Positions 48,105 to 56,351 of a stretch of DNA of 64,000 nt are shown here, in pieces. Both the position numbers and the translations under genes were made by a program. The DNA is taken from positions 1 through 64,000 of the forward strand of contig NZ_JAUSVB010000006.1 in NCBI RefSeq assembly GCF_030814415.1, in the 5' to 3' direction. Within the stretch, counting starts at the first letter, position 1, and every line of letters starts with the position of its first letter. The stretch is from Cellulomonas humilata (lineage in GTDB: Bacteria > Actinomycetota > Actinomycetes > Actinomycetales > Cellulomonadaceae). The notes under the pieces were generated by a model, which did no database searches, was not told the DNA's origin, and saw nothing but the letters and a program-made list of their open reading frames with translations.

Positions 48105-48566
48105 GTGGCTCCCCGCACGAGTGCCGGTCTGCTGCTGTTCCGGCGGACGGCCGGGCTCGAGGTGCTGCTCGGGCACATGGGCGGGCCGTTCTGGGCGCGC
48201 AAGGACGCGGGCGCGTGGACGATCCCGAAGGGGGAGCCGGCGCCCGGCGAGGACCCCTACGCCACGGCACTGCGGGAGTTCGCCGAGGAGATCGGGGTGC
48301 CGGCTCCGTCGTCGGAACCGCTGTCCCTCGGGGACGTGAAGCAGAGCGGCGGCAAGGTCGTGACGGCGTGGGCGCTGGAGGGGGACCTCGACGCGTCGGC
48401 CATCACCAGCAACCTGGTCGAGATCGCCTGGCCGCCGCGGTCGGGCCGGACGCTGCTCGTGCCCGAGCTCGACCGCGCGGGGTGGTTCGCGCCCGACGAG
48501 GCGCGGCGGCTCGTCGTGACCGCGCAGGCGGCGTTCGTCGACCGGCTGGAGGAGGCGCTCGCCTGA
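48105..48566 (+). CDS. Nudix hydrolase
   Basis: A 153-residue hydrolase of nucleoside-diphosphate-linked compounds. The Nudix box is complete: GEPAPGEDPYATALREF followed by AEEIGV fits G-x5-E-x7-REUxEExGU. It begins TSAGLLLFRRTAGLEVLLGH with WTIPKG before the box. GTG 48105 has the best spacing (7 nt) from GGAGG; ATG 48099 is only 1 nt away from it. The substrate is not determinable. Confidence 0.9.
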   Translation: MAPRTSAGLLLFRRTAGLEVLLGHMGGPFWARKDAGAWTIPKGEPAPGEDPYATALREFAEEIGVPAPSSEPLSLGDVKQSGGKVVTAWALEGDLDASAITSNLVEIAWPPRSGRTLLVPELDRAGWFAPDEARRLVVTAQAAFVDRLEEALA

Positions 48567-48977
48567 TCAGGTGGGGACGGCCGTGTTCTGGCCGACCGCG
48601 AGCAGCCACCGGCCGTCGGTCTCGCGGACCCAGACGTAGCTCGGCAGCCCGCGCGACGACGGGCTGCCGTCCTGCGGCCGGTACTCCTGGTCGACCCCCG
48701 TCAGGGCGACGTCGGGCGTGAGGAAGCGGACGTGGTCGACCACGTAGTCGACGGTGACGCCGACCATCGCGCCCGGGAGGACACTGCGTGTGAACGCGGC
48801 GATCGCCTCCTTCCCGACGAGCCGCACACCACCACCGGTGACCCAGACCGCGTCGTCGTGGAACAGGGCCAGGAACCCGTCGGCGTCTTCTGCGCGCTGG
48901 GTGGACTCGACGGTGGCGACCAGCTCGACCAGGCGGTCGATGTCGGGGCGTGGAGCGTCGGACGGGCTCACGGTCAT
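48567..48977 (-). CDS. SnoaL/NTF2-like protein, probable SoxR target
   Basis: A 136-residue NTF2-fold protein (ESTQRAEDADGFLALFHDDA, WVTGGGVRLVGKEAIAAFTR, DQEYRPQDGSPSSRGLPSYV), of the type annotated as SgcJ/EcaC-family oxidoreductase or ketosteroid isomerase-like. No catalytic residues can be named. It is divergent from soxR with the SoxR-like box between them, so it is probably induced by redox-active compounds. Two ATG codons (48980, 48977) are possible starts. The gene ends directly against the Nudix gene. Confidence 0.82.
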   Translation of the reverse strand: MTVSPSDAPRPDIDRLVELVATVESTQRAEDADGFLALFHDDAVWVTGGGVRLVGKEAIAAFTRSVLPGAMVGVTVDYVVDHVRFLTPDVALTGVDQEYRPQDGSPSSRGLPSYVWVRETDGRWLLAVGQNTAVPT

Positions 48978-48997
48978 CATGCGTAGAGTCCACGTCA

Positions 48998-49011
48998 TCA
49001 AGTGGACTTGA
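48998..49011. promoter_or_regulatory. SoxR-type box
   Basis: TCAAGTGGACTTGA is a perfect 6-bp inverted repeat around GG, resembling the SoxR site CCTCAAGTTAACTTGAGG. It lies 21 bp from the NTF2-like start and 14 bp from the soxR start. TTGACG (49017-49012, minus) could be the -35 of the NTF2-like gene, placing the box inside a long spacer, as MerR-family activators require. Confidence 0.7.
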
Positions 49012-49025
49012 CGTCAAGGAGCCCC

Positions 49026-49487
49026 GTGGAACCGATCGCGCCGGACGCGGTGTGGCTACGACCGGGGCAGCTGGCGGGCCGCGCCGGCGTCGCCGTGTCG
49101 ACGCTGCACTACTACGAGAGCCTCGGCCTGATCAGCAGCAGACGCACGGCCGGCGACCGGCGCGAGTACCGACGGGACACCCTCCGCGTCGTGGCGTTCG
49201 TCCGCGCGTCGCAGCGGCTCGGGATCTCCCTGGCCCGCATCAAGGCGGCCCTCGACGACCTGCCGCACGACGAGCCGCCGACCACGCGGGACTGGGCGCG
49301 CCTGGCCCGCGAGTGGCGTGACGACCTCACCCGGCGGATCGACGAGCTGACCGCGCTGCGGGACAACCTGTCCGGGTGCATCGGGTGCGGCTGCCTCTCG
49401 CTGACCGCGTGCCCGACCGTCAACCCGCGCGACAGGTTGGCAGCCGAGGGGCCGGGCGCGAGGCGGCACATCCGCAGCGTGGACTGA
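49026..49487 (+). CDS. soxR: Redox-sensitive MerR-family regulator SoxR
   Basis: A 153-residue MerR-family protein. The N-terminal winged helix reads PGQLAGRAGVAVSTLHYYES with LISSRRTAGDRREYRRDTLR. The C-terminus has four cysteines in CIGCGCLSLTAC, the C-x2-C-x-C-x5-C ligand set of the SoxR [2Fe-2S] cluster. Oxidation of the cluster by redox-cycling compounds turns on target promoters. GTG 49026 follows AAGGAG. Its probable target is the divergent NTF2-like gene through the box at 48998-49011. Confidence 0.94.
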   Translation: MEPIAPDAVWLRPGQLAGRAGVAVSTLHYYESLGLISSRRTAGDRREYRRDTLRVVAFVRASQRLGISLARIKAALDDLPHDEPPTTRDWARLAREWRDDLTRRIDELTALRDNLSGCIGCGCLSLTACPTVNPRDRLAAEGPGARRHIRSVD

Positions 49488-49491
49488 CCCG

Positions 49492-50307
49492 TCAGGTGAG
49501 GTGGTCGAAGTCGCCGTTGGCCCAGCCGATGTGACGGGCGGCCGAGCGGCGGACGATCTCCTTGGCGTCGGTGGCGATGACGTTGGCGAAGTTGCCGTAG
49601 AGGCGGTCGAACTCGAGGCCGTCGACGTGGTCGGCGACCCGGCGGGCGACGGCACCGGACAGCGGCAGGTGGTTCGGGTAGCTGCGCATGAACGCGACGG
49701 ACCGCCGGTCCGGGTTGGCGAAGATGGTGTCGCCGCTCAGGAGCACCCCTCTGCCCGCCGCACCGGCCGCCCAGTGCGCGATCGCGCTGCCGGGGAAGTG
49801 GCCGCCCGGCTGCGACAGGGTCACGCCCGGCAGGACCTCGAGCTCGCCGGACCACGTCTGGATGACCGGGTCCGGGCGGTTGATCCAGCGGGCGTCGGCC
49901 TCGGCGACGAGGACCGGTGGGCCGCCCAGCGCGCGGCTCCACTCCACCTGGACGCCGTACATGTGCGGGTGGCTGGCGGTGATCGCCCGGACCGGGCCGA
50001 GGGCGAGGATGCGCTCGACGACCGCGTCGTCGAGGAACCCGATCGGGTCCCACAGCAGGCTGCCCTCCGAGGTGACGAGCAGCTTCGACTGCTGGCCGAT
50101 GCCGGCGCTCGGCGAGCTGGTGATCGCGTGGAGGTCCAGCTCGAGCTCCTCCAGCTGCGCGCGGTAGCCCTGCTCGCGGAGCTCCTCGAGAGTGGTCCAG
50201 CGCTGGCCCGACGCGGGCACCCACTGGCGTTCGTCGGCGCAGATCGCGCAGACGTCGAACTGCTCGGCACTCTCCACGGCGCACGTGGCGCAGATCCAGA
50301 AGGTCAT
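49492..50307 (-). CDS. Metallo-beta-lactamase-fold protein with N-terminal zinc ribbon and degenerate metal site
   Basis: A 271-residue protein. The N-terminus has two CxxC pairs (FWICATCAVESAEQFDVCAI, CAD) typical of a zinc ribbon. An MBL fold follows, but the usual HxHxDH is SHPHMYG, lacking the Asp-His pair, while GGHFPGS and LLSGDTIF keep the later ligands. It therefore may bind only one metal, or be non-hydrolytic. It is the last gene of an ABC-VOC-MBL operon. ATG 50307 lies 11 bp after the VOC stop. Confidence 0.8.
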   Translation of the reverse strand: MTFWICATCAVESAEQFDVCAICADERQWVPASGQRWTTLEELREQGYRAQLEELELDLHAITSSPSAGIGQQSKLLVTSEGSLLWDPIGFLDDAVVERILALGPVRAITASHPHMYGVQVEWSRALGGPPVLVAEADARWINRPDPVIQTWSGELEVLPGVTLSQPGGHFPGSAIAHWAAGAAGRGVLLSGDTIFANPDRRSVAFMRSYPNHLPLSGAVARRVADHVDGLEFDRLYGNFANVIATDAKEIVRRSAARHIGWANGDFDHLT

Positions 50308-50317
50308 GCTGTTCACG

Positions 50318-50680
50318 CTAGCCGGGGCTGGAGGTCGCCGGCTTCACCACGCACCACTCGTTGCCCTCGGGGTCGAGCAGCACCTGGAACGAGCCGGCGG
50401 TGTCGACGTGGATCTCGCCGACCCTCGTCGCGCCGAGCGCCTCCGCCTGAGCGGTCGCGGCCGGGATGTCGTCGACCTCGACGTCGAGGTGCACGCGGTT
50501 CTTCACCACCTTGCCCTCGGGCACGCGCTGGAACGCGACTCGCGTCCAGCCCGGCGGGTCGACGTAGTGCCAGCCTTCGTTGCGTCCCACCGGGGTGCCG
50601 CCGAGCACGTCGGCCCAGAAACGCACGAGGACCGCCGGGTTCGCGCAGTCGAAGACCACCTCGTCGATGCGTCCGATCAT
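50318..50680 (-). CDS. VOC-family (glyoxalase/bleomycin-resistance-like) protein
   Basis: A 120-residue vicinal-oxygen-chelate protein: IDEVVFDCANPAVLVRFWAD at the start and VLLDPEGNEWCVVKP at the end, with NRVHLDVEVDDIPAATAQAE in the middle. The His and Glu positions used for metal binding are partly kept. Members act as lyases, dioxygenases or drug-binding proteins. Its ATG overlaps the ABC gene stop (ATGA), so it is coupled to a probable multidrug exporter. Confidence 0.88.
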   Translation of the reverse strand: MIGRIDEVVFDCANPAVLVRFWADVLGGTPVGRNEGWHYVDPPGWTRVAFQRVPEGKVVKNRVHLDVEVDDIPAATAQAEALGATRVGEIHVDTAGSFQVLLDPEGNEWCVVKPATSSPG

Positions 50681-52566
50681 GCGGCGACCGTAGCGCTGCC
50701 CTCGAACTGCGTGCGGTACAGCTCCGCGTACACGCCCCCACGGGCGAGCAGCTCGACGTGCGTGCCTTGGTCGACGACCCGCCCGTGGTCCAGGACGACG
50801 ATCGAGTCGGCGGCTCGCACGGTGGACAGGCGGTGGGCGATGACGATGCTGGTGCGTCCGGTCAGGGCCTCGTCGAGCGCGGCCTGGACCGCGGCCTCCG
50901 AGCCGGAGTCGAGGTGCGCGGTGGCCTCGTCGAGGATGACGACGTCGGGTGCCTTGAGCAGCATGCGGGCGATCGCGAGGCGCTGCCGCTCGCCGCCGGA
51001 CAGCCGGTAGCCGCGGTCGCCGACGACGGTGTGGATGCCGTCGGGAAGCGTCGCGACGAGGTCCGCGATGTGCGCCTGCTCCAGCGCGCGCTCGATGTCG
51101 GCGTCCGTGGCCTCCGGACGGGCGTAGCGCAGGTTCTCCGCGATGGTGTCGTGGAAGAGGTGGGCCTCCTGGCTGACCACGCCGACCGTCGCGCGCAGCG
51201 AGGCCTGGGTGACGTCCCGCAGGTCGGCGCCGGCGATCCGCACCGAGCCCGCCGTCGGGTCGTACATGCGGGTGACCAGCTGGGAGATGGTCGTCTTCCC
51301 GGCGCCCGAGTGGCCGACGAGCGCGACCAGGTGGCCCGCAGGGACGGTGAGGCTGACGTCGTCGAGGGTGTTCTGGTTGATCTCGACCTGCAGGGTCGCG
51401 ACGGACTCCAGGGACGCGAGCGAGACCTCGTCGGCACCCGGGTACCGGAAGCTGACCGCGTCGAGCTCGACCGTCGCGCCGTGCTTCTCCTTCTCCGCAC
51501 CGAGGTCGATCGCGTCCGGCTTCTCCGCGACCGTCGGCTCCAGGTCCAGCACCTCGAGCACGCGCTCGAAGCTGACCAGCGCGGTCATCACGTCGACCTG
51601 GACGTTGGACATCGCGGTCAGCGGGCCGTACAGGCGGCCGAGGTAGGCGGTCAGCGCGACGACGACACCGACGGTGAGCTGCCCGCGGATCGCCATCACG
51701 CCGCCGAGGCCGTAGACGATGGCGACCGCGACGGACGCGAGGGTGGTCAGGCCGACGCGGAACCAGGTGGAGTACAGCGCGCGGGTGACGCCGATGTCGC
51801 GGACGCGGCCGACCTGGTCGGCGTAGTTCCGGGACTCGCGCTGCGGGTCGCCGAAGATCTTGACCAGGTGCGCACCCGCGACGTTGAACCGCTCGTTCAT
51901 GATCTGCGCGGCGTCGGCGTTCAGGGCGTAGCTCTCCCGCGTGATCGCGGCGATCTTCGTGCCGAACCAGCGGGCCGGGAAGATGAACGCCGGCAGCAGG
52001 ACCAGGCTGAGCAGGGTCAGCTGCCAGGACATGCTGAGCATGGCCGCGAGCACGAACACGATGGTCAGCGAGTTGCTCACCACGTTCTGCAGGGTCGACG
52101 TGAACGCCTGCTGCGCGCCGAGCACGTCGCCGTTGAGGCGCTGCACGAGCGCGCCGGTCTTGGCCCGGCTGAAGAACGCCAGCGGCATGCGCTGCACGTG
52201 GTCGAAGACCTCGGTGCGCAGGTCGCTGATCAGGCCCTCGCCCACCTGCGACGACACCCAGCGGTCGGCGACGGCCAGCCCCGCCGTGAGGATCGCGAGC
52301 AGTGCGACGACCGCGGCGACGGTGAGGACGACCTCGGTGTTGCCGGCCGTGATGCCGTCGTCGATGAGGGTCTTGAACAGCAGGGGCGTGACCGCGCCGG
52401 CCGCCGCCTCGACGGCGATGAGCGCGACGAAGACCGCGAGCCTGCCGCGATACGGGCGCGCGAACCCCAGGATCCGCACGAGGGTGTCGCGGGTCAGCTT
52501 GTGGTCCGCGACCGTGCGGTCCTTGGCGAAGCTGCGCATGTTGGGGCTGCCGGAAGTCATCGACAC
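50677..52566 (-). CDS. ABC multidrug-type exporter (TMD-NBD)
   Basis: A 629-residue type-I exporter. Six membrane helices lie in the first ~340 residues (LAVFVALIAVEAAAGAVTPL, VVALLAILTAGLAVADRWV and others), then the ATPase: Walker A GHSGAGKTT, signature RLSGGERQRLAIARML, Walker B VVILDEATAHLD and H-loop VIAHRLSTVRAADS. The D-loop and Walker B have DEATAHLD. It probably acts as a homodimer. GTG 52566 (AGGAGGTG upstream) is better spaced than ATG 52560. A MarR-type regulator and operator lie upstream and divergent, which suggests drug-responsive control. Confidence 0.9.
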   Translation of the reverse strand: MSMTSGSPNMRSFAKDRTVADHKLTRDTLVRILGFARPYRGRLAVFVALIAVEAAAGAVTPLLFKTLIDDGITAGNTEVVLTVAAVVALLAILTAGLAVADRWVSSQVGEGLISDLRTEVFDHVQRMPLAFFSRAKTGALVQRLNGDVLGAQQAFTSTLQNVVSNSLTIVFVLAAMLSMSWQLTLLSLVLLPAFIFPARWFGTKIAAITRESYALNADAAQIMNERFNVAGAHLVKIFGDPQRESRNYADQVGRVRDIGVTRALYSTWFRVGLTTLASVAVAIVYGLGGVMAIRGQLTVGVVVALTAYLGRLYGPLTAMSNVQVDVMTALVSFERVLEVLDLEPTVAEKPDAIDLGAEKEKHGATVELDAVSFRYPGADEVSLASLESVATLQVEINQNTLDDVSLTVPAGHLVALVGHSGAGKTTISQLVTRMYDPTAGSVRIAGADLRDVTQASLRATVGVVSQEAHLFHDTIAENLRYARPEATDADIERALEQAHIADLVATLPDGIHTVVGDRGYRLSGGERQRLAIARMLLKAPDVVILDEATAHLDSGSEAAVQAALDEALTGRTSIVIAHRLSTVRAADSIVVLDHGRVVDQGTHVELLARGGVYAELYRTQFEGSATVAA

Positions 52567-52604
52567 GGGCCCACCTCCTTGGTCCTGGGCCTTGTGGGCC
52601 GATG

Positions 52605-52619
52605 GTGAGGTTAACTCAC
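52605..52619. promoter_or_regulatory. Operator for the divergent MarR regulator
   Basis: GTGAGGTTAACTCAC is a 5-bp inverted repeat (GTGAG/CTCAC) around GTTAA in the 91-bp gap between the ABC exporter and the MarR gene. Its AT-rich centre and length suit a MarR dimer, which would repress both genes. Confidence 0.6.
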
Positions 52620-52657
52620 TATGTGCCTGGATCACAAGTTGCGGTAGTCTCGCCGCC

Positions 52658-53104
52658 GTGACCTCCTCCGACGGCTCCGGAGAGCTCCTCGAGCTCCTGT
52701 ACGGCGTGCTCCGTGGCGTACGTCGCGACGCCGCCGCCCGGCTCGAGCTGCAGGGCACCACGCCCGGGCAGCTGCGGCTGCTGCGCACCCTCGAGCGGTG
52801 CGACGGGCCGCGCCGGCTCGGTGAGCTGGCCGCGGCCCTCGACGTCGCGCCGCGGTCGGTGACCTCGAAGGTGGACCTCGCCGAGGAGCACGGGCTGGTC
52901 CGGCGGCTGCCCGACCCGACGGACCGGCGCGCGACGCTGCTGGAGCTGACGCCTGAGGGGCACGCGTTGTTGGAGGCGATCTCCGCGCAGCGGCACGAAG
53001 GGGCGGCCGAGCGGTTGGGGCGGTTGTCCGCCGACGAGCAGGCGGAGCTGCTGCGGTTGCTGCGGATCGTGGGGGACGGTGCCCCGACGACGTCGGAGGG
53101 CTGA
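52658..53104 (+). CDS. MarR-family transcriptional regulator
   Basis: A 148-residue winged-helix regulator: LQGTTPGQLRLLRTLERCDG, recognition helix region LGELAAALDVAPRSVTSKVD and wing LVRRLPDPTDRRATLLELTP, with a C-terminal dimerisation helix. It starts at GTG 52658. Located back to back with the ABC-VOC-MBL operon, it probably represses that operon and itself until a drug-like ligand binds. Confidence 0.93.
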   Translation: MTSSDGSGELLELLYGVLRGVRRDAAARLELQGTTPGQLRLLRTLERCDGPRRLGELAAALDVAPRSVTSKVDLAEEHGLVRRLPDPTDRRATLLELTPEGHALLEAISAQRHEGAAERLGRLSADEQAELLRLLRIVGDGAPTTSEG

Positions 53105-53123
53105 GGCAGGCCATCATGGGTCT

Positions 53124-54389
53124 GTGCCCACCGTTCCGGACGACGACGAGCTCGAGCTGATCCGTCGGTCCGGTGTCGTGCTGCGGGTCGGGCGACTGAG
53201 CCTGTCGGCCGGCACGGGCTCGTACCGGGTCAAGGCCTCCATGGCCCGGATCGCCAGGGCGCTGGGCATCGACCGGCACGAGGCGCACGTGACCCTGACG
53301 GAGATCACGACGACGTCGCACCGCGGACCCAGCTTCCGCACCGAGGTGACCGAGGTGCGCTCCATCGGCGTCAACGTCGACCGGCTCACCGAGCTGGAGC
53401 ACTTGGCGGGTCGCGTGGACGCCGCGGGTCACGTCACGCCCGACGAGGTCACCGGTGAGCTGGATCGCATCGCCGACAAGCCGCCGCTGTACCCGGTGGT
53501 CCTCAACGCACTGTGGGCCGCGATGGCCTGTGCGGCGTTCTCGTTCCTGAACAGCGGCGGAGTCACCGAGATCGTCGGCGTCTTCGTCGGCGCGTTCCTC
53601 GGCCAGGCGCTGCGCCGCACGATGCTCCACCGCGGGTTCAACCAGTTCGGCGTCACCATGCTCTCCGCCACCGTGGCGTGCCTGGGCTACCTCGGCTTCG
53701 TGTGGGTGCTCCAGGCCACGGACGCCGTGGGGGTCGGCCACGAGGCGGGGTACGTCTCGGCCGTGCTGTTCCTGGTCCCCGGGTTCCCGCTGGTCACCGG
53801 CTTCCTCGACCTGGCCAAGCTGGACTTCTCGGCGGGGATCGCGCGCCTGGTGCACGCACTGATGATCCTGACGTCCGCGGCGCTCGCGCTGTGGGCGGTG
53901 TCGTTGGTGGTCGGTCTCAGCCCGGACCCGCCGGCGGCGCCGAGCCTCGACCCGGGCCTCCTGCTCGCGCTGCGCTTCGTCGCCAGCTTCCTCGGCGTGC
54001 TCGGGTTCGCGCTCATGTTCAACAGCCCGTGGCGCATCGCGCTCGCGGCGGCCGGGGTCGGCATGCTGGCGAACGTGCTGCGCATCGAGATCGTCGAGGC
54101 GCACGTGCCCCCGCAGGCGGCCGCGGCCGTCGCGGCCCTGGTCGTCGGGCTGCTCGCCGCGGTCATCGCGCCACGGCTCGACGTCCCCCGCATCACCGTC
54201 TACGTCCCGGCCGTCACGATCATGGTGCCGGGCGTCCTCGCCTACCGGGCGGTGTTCCACATCTCCAACGGCAACACCGTCGAGGCCCTCGCGTTCGGGG
54301 TCGAGGCCGCGCTCATCGTGGCCGCGCTGGCCATCGGCCTGGCGATCGCCCGCATGCTCACCGACCCCACCTGGGCGTACGAGCGCTGA
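53124..54389 (+). CDS. Threonine/serine exporter ThrE family protein
   Basis: A 421-residue membrane protein combining both ThrE domains in one chain. The N-terminal cytoplasmic part (LIRRSGVVLRVGRLSLSAGT, GIDRHEAHVTLTEITTTSH) leads into the first helix group (PVVLNALWAAMACAAFSFLN ...). The C-terminal part has five further helices (LLALRFVASFLGVLGFALMF, AAAAVAALVVGLLAAVIAP, ITVYVPAVTIMVPGVLAYRA). Family members export Thr/Ser. GTG 53124 is used; the start is 19 bp after the MarR stop. Confidence 0.9.
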   Translation: MPTVPDDDELELIRRSGVVLRVGRLSLSAGTGSYRVKASMARIARALGIDRHEAHVTLTEITTTSHRGPSFRTEVTEVRSIGVNVDRLTELEHLAGRVDAAGHVTPDEVTGELDRIADKPPLYPVVLNALWAAMACAAFSFLNSGGVTEIVGVFVGAFLGQALRRTMLHRGFNQFGVTMLSATVACLGYLGFVWVLQATDAVGVGHEAGYVSAVLFLVPGFPLVTGFLDLAKLDFSAGIARLVHALMILTSAALALWAVSLVVGLSPDPPAAPSLDPGLLLALRFVASFLGVLGFALMFNSPWRIALAAAGVGMLANVLRIEIVEAHVPPQAAAAVAALVVGLLAAVIAPRLDVPRITVYVPAVTIMVPGVLAYRAVFHISNGNTVEALAFGVEAALIVAALAIGLAIARMLTDPTWAYER

Positions 54390-54393
54390 GCGA

Positions 54394-56175
54394 TCAGACC
54401 TGCTGGGCGCGCTGGAGCCGGGCGTAGCGGCCGTCGGCGGCGAGCAGGTCGTCGTGCGTGCCGACCTCGACCACGCGGGCGTCGTCGAGGACGACGATGC
54501 GGTCGGCGGAGCGGATCGTCGACAACCGGTGCGCGACGACGAGCGTGGTGCGTCCGCGCATGAGCCGTGCGAGGGCCTCCTTGACGAGGGCCTCGGACTC
54601 AGGGTCGAGGGCGGAGGTCGCCTCGTCGAGCAGCAGGATGCGCGGGTCACGGACGAGGGCGCGGGCGATGGCGATGCGCTGCCGCTGGCCGCCGGACAGC
54701 CGGGCGCCGCGCTCGCCGACGACCGTGTCCCAGCCGTCGGGCAGGGCGTCGACGATCTCGGCGGCGTTCGCGTCGACGAGCGCCTGGCGGACGCGCTGGT
54801 CGGACACCTTCGGCAGGCCGTAGGCGACGTTGTCGCGGATGGACCCCTCGAACAGCACGGACTCCTGGGGCACGACGGACACGTGCGTGCGGACGGAGCG
54901 CAGGTCGAGCAGGGCGGTGTCGACGCCGTCGAGCAGCAGCCGGCCGCCGGTGGGTCGCAGGAAGCCGAGCGCCAGGTTGAGCACGGTCGACTTGCCGGAG
55001 CCGGACGGGCCGACGAACGCGACGGTCTGGCCGGCCTCGATGGTCAGGTCGATCCCGTCGAGGGCGTCGGCCTCGGCGTCGGGGTAGCGGAAGTGCACCT
55101 GCTCGAGGGTCAGCCGGCCGTCCACGCTGTCGACGCGACGCTTGCCGGCGTTCACCTCGAGGTCGGGCTCCTGCATGACCTCGGCGATGGACCGGACCGA
55201 CTCGAGGCCCTTGGCGCCGATGGGCACGAGCATGAGCAGGTTGGTGACGGACCCGGTGATGAGGGCGAAGTAGGAGCTGAGCAGAACCACCTGGCCGGCC
55301 GAGATGGTGATGATCCCGGTGATCGACACCCAGGCGGCGAGCACGAGGCAGAGCACGCCGAGCAGCTGCAGGCTCACCCAGCTGAGCGACGCGAACCGGC
55401 CGTTGAGCACGTCGAGGCGGTACCCGGCGGACCGGACGCCCTCGGCGCCGACGGCGACGCGCTCCTCCGCGGTGGCCTCGAGTCCGTGCGCGCGCGTGAT
55501 CGGCATGAGGGTGGCCATCTCGCCGACGCGGGCGGAGAAGTGCTCGACCTCGCGGCGGAAGGACTCGTTGCGCTCGCGGGACCGTCGCGCCAGGACGAAC
55601 CGCAGGAGCACGGCGAGCGGGATGGTCAGCGCGTAGACGGGCAGGAACTCCGGGACGGCCAGCGCGGTCATGACGATCGCGCCGAGCATCACCATCGTCG
55701 CGGACAGCAGCGGGTGGGCGATCTGCTGGAGCATCACCTCGACGTTCTCGACGTCGCGCACCACCTTGGTCTGCACGATCGACGCGCTGACGCGTGAGTG
55801 GAAGCCGATCGAGAGGCTCTGCAGCCGCGAGGTGAGCCCGTTGCGCAGGTCGGCGCCGATCTCGCGGACCGCGCCCATGAAGAGCTTGGTCCACTGCACG
55901 TGGTTCGGGTAGTTCTGCACGAGCGCAGCGACAGCGATCGCGGCCCAGAGCCACAGCTCGCTCGTCGGGCCGCCCGCGACGACGACGTCGATGACCTTGC
56001 CCGTGATCACCGGCATCAGCCAGAGCGGGACGTCCTTCATCGTGAAGAACGCGACTGCCGTGAGCACGCGCTTGCGGTGGGCTCCGAGGAGGCGGAACAC
56101 CGAACGGACCGGGTGGGCGCCGTCGATGTCGATCACGGCGAGATAGGGCTGGGGGCCGTCTGTCACGGGTTCCAT
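54394..56175 (-). CDS. ABC exporter (TMD-NBD), possible siderophore exporter
   Basis: A 593-residue type-I exporter. Membrane half: VLTAVAFFTMKDVPLWLMPV, ELWLWAAIAVAALVQNYPNH and later helices. ATPase: Walker A GPSGSGKST, signature RLSGGQRQRIAIARAL, Walker B ILLLDEATSALD, H-loop VVAHRLSTIRSADR. ATG 56175. It is divergent from the siderophore operon across 176 bp that contain the iron box, so it may export the siderophore and share iron control. This is inference; its sequence alone does not identify cargo. Confidence 0.88.
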   Translation of the reverse strand: MEPVTDGPQPYLAVIDIDGAHPVRSVFRLLGAHRKRVLTAVAFFTMKDVPLWLMPVITGKVIDVVVAGGPTSELWLWAAIAVAALVQNYPNHVQWTKLFMGAVREIGADLRNGLTSRLQSLSIGFHSRVSASIVQTKVVRDVENVEVMLQQIAHPLLSATMVMLGAIVMTALAVPEFLPVYALTIPLAVLLRFVLARRSRERNESFRREVEHFSARVGEMATLMPITRAHGLEATAEERVAVGAEGVRSAGYRLDVLNGRFASLSWVSLQLLGVLCLVLAAWVSITGIITISAGQVVLLSSYFALITGSVTNLLMLVPIGAKGLESVRSIAEVMQEPDLEVNAGKRRVDSVDGRLTLEQVHFRYPDAEADALDGIDLTIEAGQTVAFVGPSGSGKSTVLNLALGFLRPTGGRLLLDGVDTALLDLRSVRTHVSVVPQESVLFEGSIRDNVAYGLPKVSDQRVRQALVDANAAEIVDALPDGWDTVVGERGARLSGGQRQRIAIARALVRDPRILLLDEATSALDPESEALVKEALARLMRGRTTLVVAHRLSTIRSADRIVVLDDARVVEVGTHDDLLAADGRYARLQRAQQV

Positions 56176-56285
56176 CGTGACATCTGAGGCGGCGGAGGGA
56201 TAGCGCCTTCCCGGGCGAGAACGTATCGATTCGACGAACGGCGACAGGTGGACTGCGGGTTGACGGCTGTCCGGATTCCGCTACG

Positions 56286-56315
56286 TTAGGCGATGCTTAC
56301 TTAGGATCACCTAAG
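56286..56315. promoter_or_regulatory. DtxR/IdeR-type iron box upstream of the siderophore operon
   Basis: TTAGGCGATGCTTACTTAG (56286-56304) matches the 19-bp DtxR/IdeR consensus at about 14 positions. It overlaps the inverted repeat CTTAGG-ATCA-CCTAAG (56300-56315). It lies 37 bp before the first biosynthetic gene and 111 bp from the divergent exporter. Iron-dependent repression is expected. The other ~100 bp of the gap show no further feature. Confidence 0.7.
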
Positions 56316-56351
56316 ATCGCGATCGTCTTTCGCCGAGAAGGGGCTCTCCGC

